Shown here one piece after another: positions 28,171 to 35,372 of a stretch of DNA of 64,000 nt. The notes beneath the pieces are model-generated. The model made no database searches and was not told the DNA's origin. It saw nothing but the letters and a program-made list of their open reading frames with translations. The DNA lies in the NCBI RefSeq assembly GCF_018860825.1, contig NZ_JAHKPZ010000032.1, positions 6,983-70,982 on the forward strand, given 5' to 3'. Numbering within the stretch: position 1 is the stretch's first letter; every line of letters begins with the position of its first letter. The position numbers and the translations under genes were made by a program. This DNA is from Lacinutrix sp. C3R15 (lineage in GTDB: Bacteria; Bacteroidota; Bacteroidia; Flavobacteriales; Flavobacteriaceae).

Positions 28171-28785
28171 TTACTCCATTTTCACAATCTGCGCATGATA
28201 CATAAAAGACTCTTGCAGTCTTTCATATTTGCTATGCATACTTTCTGCTAGAATAATATATTGGCATTTTTGAATACTTTCTGTAACACGTAACACATCA
28301 TTATGATAGTTGTTTCGTATTAAAAACTCGGCATCATCTAAAGCAAAAATTTGTAGTTGCCCTAAATGCACACTATTCATAAAATAGAGTTTATTTAAGC
28401 GTTTTGGTGTTGCTATTAAAACATCTACACCATAGTAAATTTCTTCACGTTGTTGGTCTAAAGTTTGTTCTTCGTAGGCAGCGTAAATTCTTAAATCGGT
28501 ACGTCTTGTAAACTTTTCAAACTCCGCTTTTAAATCTAAAGCAGCTTGTTTGTCTTTTACTAAAATTAAAGCTCTAGGAGAATCTTCAAAAGCTTCCGCC
28601 TTTAGTTTATGAATGGTAGCAATAATTAAAGCAGTTGTTTTACCAAAACCAGCAGGTGCTAAACCATATACATTTGCTCCTCCTTTTAATTTTGGCAATA
28701 TTTTTTTCTGAAACGCTAAAGGGGCTTCAAATTCAAGAGTATTTAAGGCTTCTTTTAATAATGGATTTAGTTTTTTAAAGGACAT
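28171..28785 (-). CDS. DEAD-box-like ATPase domain, single RecA lobe
   Basis: A 204-aa protein that matches only the first RecA-like domain of a DEAD-box helicase. It has a Q-motif-like start, Walker A APAGFGKTT near residue 43, motif Ia ALILVKDKQAA, the motif GVDVLIATPKRL and a Walker B variant ALDDAE in place of DEAD. The second helicase lobe (motifs IV-VI) is absent and the stop codon is followed by another gene, so this is a one-lobe protein. I recall such stand-alone forms in Flavobacteriaceae. A normal unwinding cycle is unlikely without a partner. Confidence 0.82.
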   Translation of the reverse strand: MSFKKLNPLLKEALNTLEFEAPLAFQKKILPKLKGGANVYGLAPAGFGKTTALIIATIHKLKAEAFEDSPRALILVKDKQAALDLKAEFEKFTRRTDLRIYAAYEEQTLDQQREEIYYGVDVLIATPKRLNKLYFMNSVHLGQLQIFALDDAEFLIRNNYHNDVLRVTESIQKCQYIILAESMHSKYERLQESFMYHAQIVKME

Positions 28786-28847
28786 GCTAAATTAATTTGT
28801 ATGTTGTAAAACAAGTAAGTTGCTTTCATTGCATACAAAGGTACGTA

Positions 28848-29387
28848 TTAATGACACATTTTACAGTCTGCTTTGTCTTTGATTTCTCCAACCAAAAACC
28901 CATCCTCATTAATTACAAAATCACAACAGTCTACAAAGCCTTGTGCTATCATTTTTCGTCCGCGTTGTATTTGTGATTTTACTGTAGGTAAAGCTAACTG
29001 TAATTGCTTTGCTATTTGTGCTTGTTTTACTCCTTTTATATCACTTAAAAACAAAGGTTCTCTATACTTTTTAGGCAAACTCTTAATAATACCATGTAAA
29101 CAATCTGCTTCAGTATGTTCTAACTTTTGTTCTTCAAAAATAAAATCTTCATCTGTAGTTTCATACACTATTTCTTTACTTCTAAAATAATCTAAAACCG
29201 TATATCTGGCTATAGAGAACAGCCAAGATTTAATCTTATTTTCATCTTTTAAAGTATGTAACTTAGTATGTACTTTTATAAAGGTTTCCTGCAATAAATC
29301 TTCTGCTACAACGGCATCTTTTACCTTACTTAAAATAAAGTATTTAATGTCATCTGCATGTAATTTCCAAATATCTTTAGTATTCAT
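28848..29387 (-). CDS. sigZ: ECF RNA polymerase sigma factor SigZ
   Basis: A 179-aa ECF sigma factor. Region 2 (VVAEDLLQETFIKVHTKLHTL...KSWLFSIARYTVLDYFR) and region 4 (LPKKYREPLFLSDIKGVKQAQIAKQL...TVKSQIQRGRKM) are complete. A SigZ-type C-terminal extension follows, with cysteines in DCCDFV and ADCKMCH that could bind metal or sense redox. No anti-sigma gene lies beside it. A gene for an 11-cysteine mini-protein lies 79 bp upstream on the same strand, and an OsmC gene further up, which suggests a thiol or metal stress response. Confidence 0.92.
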   Translation of the reverse strand: MNTKDIWKLHADDIKYFILSKVKDAVVAEDLLQETFIKVHTKLHTLKDENKIKSWLFSIARYTVLDYFRSKEIVYETTDEDFIFEEQKLEHTEADCLHGIIKSLPKKYREPLFLSDIKGVKQAQIAKQLQLALPTVKSQIQRGRKMIAQGFVDCCDFVINEDGFLVGEIKDKADCKMCH

Positions 29388-29466
29388 ACTCTTATGTTAA
29401 AAACAACGCTAATCTTAGTATAAAGTTACTAAAACTAGCGCTAATATTGTCTTTTTTAAGTCTTGC

Positions 29467-29568
29467 TTAACAATTACAACTGCTACATGTGCAATTTTCG
29501 CAAGTACAATTTTTACAATTTCCTTTTGCACAACCTTCACAATTGCACGTACATTCTTTATTTTTCAT
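29467..29568 (-). CDS. Metallothionein-like 33-aa cysteine-rich peptide
   Basis: A 33-codon frame from ATG 29568 to TAA 29467 encodes a peptide with 11 cysteines, mostly in CxC and CxxC spacings (CTCNC, CEGC, CKNCTC, ENCTCSSCNC), plus Lys, Asn and Glu and almost no hydrophobic residues. This is the composition of metallothioneins, which chelate Zn, Cu or Cd. Such a Cys density is very unlikely in a chance frame. It sits 79 bp upstream of sigZ on the same strand and may share its transcript. A structured metal-binding role is an inference from composition. Confidence 0.78.
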   Translation of the reverse strand: MKNKECTCNCEGCAKGNCKNCTCENCTCSSCNC

Positions 29569-29647
29569 GATATCTATTTTTATGTGTTCATATAATAGAC
29601 GAAAAGGTTTTAAAAAAGATGCAAAAAAGAACAAGTTTTTTTAAGAA

Positions 29648-30121
29648 CTAGCTTACCTCTACTGTTGCCACATGAGTAATAGGGAAATTACAAGAATTAG
29701 CAATAAAGCAAAGTTGATTTGCTTTAACATGAAGGCTTTGTGCTAAGTCTTTTTGACTAGCATTTTTTATTGTAACAACAGGTTGTAATCTTACTATTTT
29801 AAAATTCCCACTACCTGAAGCATGCACTTCTAAATCGCCTTCTGCATGATCTGTATAGCTTAAAACTTCAATATTATGTTGCGCACAAACGTATAAATAA
29901 GACATCATATGGCAGGATGTTAAGGCAGACAATAATAAATCTTCTGGATTGTACAAGTTGTCATCTCCTCTAAACGGTTTTGCTGCAGATACTTGTAATG
30001 TCGAAGTTTTATTAGCAATTAAAACCTCATGGTTTCTGCTAAAGCTTCTTGGATTACTTGTACTTTCTCCATCATTAATGGTCCAATTTACTTGCGCTTT
30101 AAAGGTGTGTTTTATAGCCAT
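29648..30121 (-). CDS. OsmC family peroxidase-like protein
   Basis: A 157-aa protein of the OsmC/Ohr fold. It has an N-terminal strand region (AIKHTFKAQVNWTIND), the motif NPEDLLLSALTSCHMMSYL carrying the first reactive cysteine, and a second cysteine in the segment ANQLCFIANSCNFPITH. OsmC proteins reduce organic hydroperoxides with a Cys pair in the cytoplasm. The helix-then-Cys spacing supports an active enzyme. It lies upstream of the Cys-rich peptide and sigZ on the same strand. Confidence 0.9.
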   Translation of the reverse strand: MAIKHTFKAQVNWTINDGESTSNPRSFSRNHEVLIANKTSTLQVSAAKPFRGDDNLYNPEDLLLSALTSCHMMSYLYVCAQHNIEVLSYTDHAEGDLEVHASGSGNFKIVRLQPVVTIKNASQKDLAQSLHVKANQLCFIANSCNFPITHVATVEVS

Positions 30122-30143
30122 TACTATTTTGTATTTTGGTGTA

Positions 30144-30174
30144 AAAAAAGCGTTTCTTAAAGAAACGCTTTTTT
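30144..30174. terminator. Strong bidirectional hairpin with no adjacent converging gene
   Basis: A 14-bp perfect stem (AAAAAAGCGTTTCT and its inverse) with a TAA loop. It stands upstream of the minus-strand OsmC gene and far from cas1, so it terminates no gene now present. It could be the relic of a unit displaced when the CRISPR module arrived. Confidence 0.75.
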
Positions 30175-30204
30175 ATTTTATTTTTTTGAGGTTTTAAAAA
30201 TTTA

Positions 30205-30341
30205 GATGCTTCGCTTTACCCTGAATAACACTTTGCTTTTATTCAACCAAACAACCTTTCATGTCATTCAGAAGGAGGTACGACTGAAGAATCTTGAACT
30301 ATTACAACCCTTGTCTTTGAGATGCTTTGCTCTGAATGACA
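30205..30341 (+). repeat. Dispersed repeat, copy A (left flank of CRISPR module)
   Basis: About 137 bp almost identical to the copies at 40925-41182. It starts GATGCTTCGCTTTACCCTG and ends in a core (30262-30341) bounded by the inverted repeat TGTCATTCAGA / TCTGAATGACA. The core includes CAGAAGGAGGTACGACTGAA and AGAATCTTGAACTATTACAA. No coding potential is seen. Similar TGTCATTC-type palindromes are common as intergenic repeats in Bacteroidetes. Confidence 0.85.
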
Positions 30342-30602
30342 AAATAAACACGAACAATATCGTATAAAATTAATTACCTTTTCTCTTTTTTACAAGAATC
30401 TTATTTGTAATTAAAAAGCATTTAAAAACATTATTACTTTACTGTATTTATACACTCTATAAAATCGTGTAACTCTTCTTCCAGATTAAGTTAGTTTTAT
30501 AAAAGACACATTACATATTAAAATAATGCCTCTAAAATAAAATCTAGTTGCAAAAACAATTCTATATGCGTAATTTACTAACAACAAACAAATTAAGACT
30601 AT
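30342..30602. other. AT-rich region upstream of cas1
   Basis: About 260 bp between repeat copy A and cas1 without a credible reading frame. It ends with the probable cas1 promoter. An isolated AATATCGT at 30354 equals the first 8 bases of the CRISPR repeat but the similarity does not extend. Confidence 0.5.
30548..30578 (+). promoter_or_regulatory. Probable cas1-cas2 promoter
   Basis: TTG at 30548-30550 and TAATTTAC at 30571-30578 are 20 bp apart, close to the Bacteroidetes pattern TTG-N19-21-TAnnTTTG (last two bases differ). It would start transcription about 20 bp before the cas1 ATG. Confidence 0.5.
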
Positions 30603-31487
30603 ATGCTTAAAAAATCTATTTTAATAGAAAAAAAGAGCAAGGTTACAACCAAAAACTTACAGCTCATTATTGAAAATGAATTTAGAAAAGCAAATATCCC
30701 CATAGAAGATATTGGATATATTGTATTAGACCACCCAGAAACATACATAAGTATACCTGCTTTAAACTTATTAATTGAAAATAATACAGCCGTTATTATT
30801 TGTAATACTTCACATTTACCAAATGGCATGTTCTTAAATCTAAATAGCCACCATATACAACAAGAAATTTTTAAAAAGCAAATTAACGCTAGTACGCCAT
30901 TAAAAAAACAATTATGGCAACAAACCATTGTTGAAAAAATACAAAACCAAGGTATTTTATTAAAAAAAATAACACAATCAAAAAATGAATTTGCTTTTTT
31001 AGCAAGTAAAGTTTTAAGTGGAGACACTTCAAATATGGAAGCTGTAGCAGCCAATTTTTATTGGAAATCTTTTTTTGAAATAGACTTTAAAAGAGAACGC
31101 TTTGGTAATTATCCTAATAACTTTCTTAACTACGGTTATGCCATATTAAGAGCAGCAACTGCTAGAGCATTATCTGGAAGCGGTTTATTAAATACTTTAG
31201 GAATACACCATAAAAGTAAATACAATGCTTTTGCTTTAGCCGATGACATTATGGAACCTTTTAGACCTATTGTTGACGAGGCTGTACATACCATTATGCA
31301 ACATTATGATGAGCAAGAACTAAATACTGAAATAAAATCTGTTTTATTACAAATACTAACCAGAACCGTTTATTTTAAAAATGAAAAAAGCCCCTTAATG
31401 GTTGCTTTACAAAAAACAGCTAGCTCTTTACAACAATGCTATAGTGGGAAACGAAAAAAAATAAAGTACCCTAAATTATGGAACTAA
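30603..31487 (+). CDS. cas1: CRISPR-associated integrase Cas1 (type II)
   Basis: A 294-aa Cas1 of the short type II form. The catalytic triad regions are present: Glu146 in NMEAVAANFYWKSFF, the His pair at 202-203 in LGIHHKSKYNAFALADDI and the acidic cluster at 214-218 followed by EPFRPIVD. Cas1 with Cas2 inserts new spacers at the leader end of the array. It overlaps cas2 by 10 bp, so the two are translationally coupled. No csn2 or cas4 gene accompanies it, which defines the locus as II-C. Confidence 0.97.
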   Translation: MLKKSILIEKKSKVTTKNLQLIIENEFRKANIPIEDIGYIVLDHPETYISIPALNLLIENNTAVIICNTSHLPNGMFLNLNSHHIQQEIFKKQINASTPLKKQLWQQTIVEKIQNQGILLKKITQSKNEFAFLASKVLSGDTSNMEAVAANFYWKSFFEIDFKRERFGNYPNNFLNYGYAILRAATARALSGSGLLNTLGIHHKSKYNAFALADDIMEPFRPIVDEAVHTIMQHYDEQELNTEIKSVLLQILTRTVYFKNEKSPLMVALQKTASSLQQCYSGKRKKIKYPKLWN

Positions 31488-31807
31488 ACGGTTATAGAAT
31501 TATGTGGTTATTTGTATTTTTCGATTTACCAACAGACACTGCTAAAGACAGAAAAAACGCGGCTGGTTTTAGAAAAAACCTATTAAAAGATGGTTTTACT
31601 ATGATGCAATATTCTGTATACATGAGACATTGTGCTAGTAGTGAAAGTGCAGATGCCCATGAAAAAAGAATAAAAAAACAATTACCTCCTTTAGGCAAAG
31701 TAAGTATTTTAAGAATTACCGATAAACAATTTGGAAACATCATGAATTTTTGGGGTAGAGCAGAAATGCCTAAAGAACCACAACCAACCCAATTAGAATT
31801 ATTTTAA
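31478..31807 (+). CDS. cas2: CRISPR-associated protein Cas2
   Basis: A 109-aa Cas2 with a ferredoxin-like fold. The first strand carries the conserved Asp in MWLFVFFDLPT, followed by KDRKNAAGFRKNLLKDGFTMMQYSVYMR and LGKVSILRITDKQFGNI. The C-terminal tail PTQLELF matches other Bacteroidetes II-C Cas2 proteins. It is the structural bridge of the Cas1-Cas2 integration complex. The ATG lies inside the last codons of cas1. Confidence 0.96.
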   Translation: MELNGYRIMWLFVFFDLPTDTAKDRKNAAGFRKNLLKDGFTMMQYSVYMRHCASSESADAHEKRIKKQLPPLGKVSILRITDKQFGNIMNFWGRAEMPKEPQPTQLELF

Positions 31808-31912
31808 AACAAAAAAATGCAACAATCTTGCCTTATCACTGCAAAAAAGAAGCATTTTTTTAAACGATACATCAATCTAAACCACTGAATAACAAAAGGT
31901 AACACACCAGCT
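31808..31912 (+). promoter_or_regulatory. Probable leader of the CRISPR array
   Basis: A 105-bp AT-rich non-coding stretch between the cas2 stop and the first repeat. It is the likely adaptation leader, because the opposite end of the array carries a decayed repeat. It contains a long-looped inverted repeat (AAAAAAATGC at 31811-31820, GCATTTTTTT at 31852-31861) that could terminate cas1-cas2 transcripts. Confidence 0.65.
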
Positions 31913-34900
31913 AATATCGTGTTTTCTAATCTTTAATCAAACCACAACAATTTGAGGAATCAATAAGTTTTACAGAAAATATCGTGTTTTCTAATCTTTA
32001 ATCAAACCACAACGCGATTATGACTTCACCACCTGCAAAAGCAAATATCGTGTTTTCTAATCTTTAATCAAACCACAACGCTTCACGCGCTTGTAAATTA
32101 GTATTTGATAATATCGTGTTTTCTAATCTTTAATCAAACCACAACATGTATTTACTATTGAAAAATTCCGTTTTCAATATCGTGTTTTCTAATCTTTAAT
32201 CAAACCACAACTAGTGACTGCCAAATTGAGTGACTAAATCGAATATCGTGTTTTCTAATCTTTAATCAAACCACAACTATGAAATAGTATTGTAAATAAA
32301 AGATAATAATATCGTGTTTTCTAATCTTTAATCAAACCACAACCATTCTGTAAGCTTTATTTCTGTAGGAACTAATATCGTGTTTTCTAATCTTTAATCA
32401 AACCACAACCGTGGGGGTGGCTGCCGGTTGAGGTCCTGGAATATCGTGTTTTCTAATCTTTAATCAAACCACAACTTTTGTTCAATGCAAAATAGAAAAA
32501 CATTTAATATCGTGTTTTCTAATCTTTAATCAAACCACAACTGTCTTTGTGGTTTTTTAAGCCTGTTAAGAATATCGTGTTTTCTAATCTTTAATCAAAC
32601 CACAACTCTTATCCTTACTTCTTATAGATAGAAATAAATATCGTGTTTTCTAATCTTTAATCAAACCACAACCGCGCAAAGACTTTAGATGAAGAGGTAA
32701 CAAATATCGTGTTTTCTAATCTTTAATCAAACCACAACTCTTTTGAAGCTTGGGCACCAAAAAAAGAAAATATCGTGTTTTCTAATCTTTAATCAAACCA
32801 CAACTTACAAGTAACAAAAACAACTAGCACACAAAATATCGTGTTTTCTAATCTTTAATCAAACCACAACATAGCTCTAGTTCTCATAACTACAGCTTGA
32901 AATATCGTGTTTTCTAATCTTTAATCAAACCACAACCTATACAAAATTTATACGTTAATTCAGTAAAATATCGTGTTTTCTAATCTTTAATCAAACCACA
33001 ACTTACTGATGGAACAGTAGCAATCGATGAAGAATATCGTGTTTTCTAATCTTTAATCAAACCACAACTTGTGTCACCAATTTGTCCCATTGTAAATAAT
33101 ATCGTGTTTTCTAATCTTTAATCAAACCACAACTAATCTCCTTGTTTGCTCTAATATCTTATAAATATCGTGTTTTCTAATCTTTAATCAAACCACAACA
33201 GAGCAGGAGAATTGTCTTCTAAGATTGAAAATATCGTGTTTTCTAATCTTTAATCAAACCACAACAATGTAGTTGCTAGCACTAGTGCTAATATGAATAT
33301 CGTGTTTTCTAATCTTTAATCAAACCACAACTAAAGCATGGGTTAAAATCCATCCACCAAAAATATCGTGTTTTCTAATCTTTAATCAAACCACAACATA
33401 GGTTTAGGTGCGGTTGATTTTGGGTATAATATCGTGTTTTCTAATCTTTAATCAAACCACAACCAAGCGTTTAGAGGTTTAGGTTTAAAATATAATATCG
33501 TGTTTTCTAATCTTTAATCAAACCACAACATGGTTATACATGGTTAAGCACAAATAATAAATATCGTGTTTTCTAATCTTTAATCAAACCACAACTTACC
33601 AAACAAAATATTTTTAAATGAGCACAATATCGTGTTTTCTAATCTTTAATCAAACCACAACATTTCTTTTGCCAACTCTAAAACAGGTCTAATATCGTGT
33701 TTTCTAATCTTTAATCAAACCACAACTTAACAAGTGCCTTTAAACCATTACCACTAAATATCGTGTTTTCTAATCTTTAATCAAACCACAACAGAAGAAG
33801 AATATCAATGCGTAAAATTCAAATATCGTGTTTTCTAATCTTTAATCAAACCACAACCTCATTGCGGCCTTGGTTGGCATAGTGTTTAATATCGTGTTTT
33901 CTAATCTTTAATCAAACCACAACTTAGAAGAGGTTTTAGATAACGGTTATGCAAATATCGTGTTTTCTAATCTTTAATCAAACCACAACTTACATGTTAA
34001 ACTACCTTTAGCTACGACAAATATCGTGTTTTCTAATCTTTAATCAAACCACAACCAGACACACCTTCTTTAATTCATCCATATTAATATCGTGTTTTCT
34101 AATCTTTAATCAAACCACAACACACCAGAGCAATTAATAAAAGACCAGGAAAATATCGTGTTTTCTAATCTTTAATCAAACCACAACTTACAACTTCTTC
34201 AAACTGGTTTAGCAGAAAATATCGTGTTTTCTAATCTTTAATCAAACCACAACTAGTTGGAGTGCTTCTAGTGAGATAGCTTAAATATCGTTTTTCTAAT
34301 CTTTAATCAAACCACAACTGAATATAGGCGAAGCACTTAGACGTAAAAATATCGTGTTTTCTAATCTTTAATCAAACCACAACTGGTTAGAGTATCGTAT
34401 AACTCGAAAATCTAATATCGTGTTTTCTAATCTTTAATCAAACCACAACTTACAAACGGTAAAAAATATAAAGTTATAAAATATCGTGTTTTCTAATCTT
34501 TAATCAAACCACAACACATTATCACCAATTATAACTTGGCTATCAATATCGTGTTTTCTAATCTTTAATCAAACCACAACTAACCTATGTACTGTTTTCA
34601 CTAATTACTAAATATCGTGTTTTCTAATCTTTAATCAAACCACAACTAACTAACAACCAAGCTCACACATAACCTAAATATCGTGTTTTCTAATCTTTAA
34701 TCAAACCACAACTTATACGTTAAATTGCCTTTAGCTAGTCAAAATATCGTGTTTTCTAATCTTTAATCAAACCACAACCTTGTGCAACAAACTCTGTAGG
34801 CTTATATTAATATCGTGTTTTCTAATCTTTAATCAAACCACAACTCCTACTTGGTCTATAACTACTTTTATAATAATATCGTGTTTTCTAATCTTTAATC

Positions 34901-35306
34901 AAACCACAACTGCACAATGACCTCTAACGTATTTGTGTATAATATCGTGTTTTCTAATCTTTAATCAAACCACAACGCTTTAAATACCTTATTAATTAGC
35001 ATTGGCAATATCGTGTTTTCTAATCTTTAATCAAACCACAACAGGGGTGCAATTTCGTTACGATCTTAAAAAAATATCGTGTTTTCTAATCTTTAATCAA
35101 ACCACAACTCAAGAGGTAACAGAACACATAACGGTATAAATATCGTGTTTTCTAATCTTTAATCAAACCACAACTAAACGGTGAAATTGGTGGCGTTTCT
35201 ATAAAATATCGTGTTTTCTAATCTTTAATCAAACCACAACCTGTTCCTATTGCCATAATCTATGAATTATAATATCGTGTTTTCTAATCTTTAATCAAAC
35301 CACAAC
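31913..35306 (-). CRISPR. Type II-C CRISPR array, 52 repeats and 51 spacers
   Basis: I counted 52 copies of a 36-bp repeat with 51 spacers between them, 44 of 30 bp and 7 of 29 bp. On the crRNA (minus) strand the repeat begins GTTGTGGTTTGATTAAAG and ends CACGATATT. All copies look identical except repeat 37 (34284-34318), which has lost one base. The first 26 bases pair with the anti-repeat of the tracrRNA at 39857-39882, which fixes the crRNA strand as minus. Two spacers (33990-34019 and 34713-34742) are variants of one target, and one spacer (32410-32439) is 73% G+C. A decayed 53rd repeat lies exactly one period further right. Confidence 0.98.
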
Positions 35307-35336
35307 TTTTCTATACCCAGAACTCAAACCCTTTTT

Positions 35337-35372
35337 AATATCTTATTTTTAATCTAATTCGAGTATTTCATA
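35337..35372 (-). repeat. Decayed terminal CRISPR repeat overlapping the cas9 stop
   Basis: It starts exactly 66 bp after the start of the last intact repeat and keeps the first 20 positions nearly intact (AATATC, TTTT, TAATCT preserved; one base deleted), then diverges. The 36-bp unit would run to 35372, covering the cas9 stop codon at 35368-35370. It marks the old (trailer) end of the array. The 30 bp before it (35307-35336) is the 52nd and oldest spacer. Confidence 0.75.

Noticed and set aside
30354-30361. An isolated repeat start upstream of cas1
   Set aside because: Only 8 bases match the CRISPR repeat and no period or further similarity is present.
30599-31054. A 151-codon minus-strand frame inside cas1
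   Set aside because: It is the reverse-strand shadow of a confidently identified cas1.
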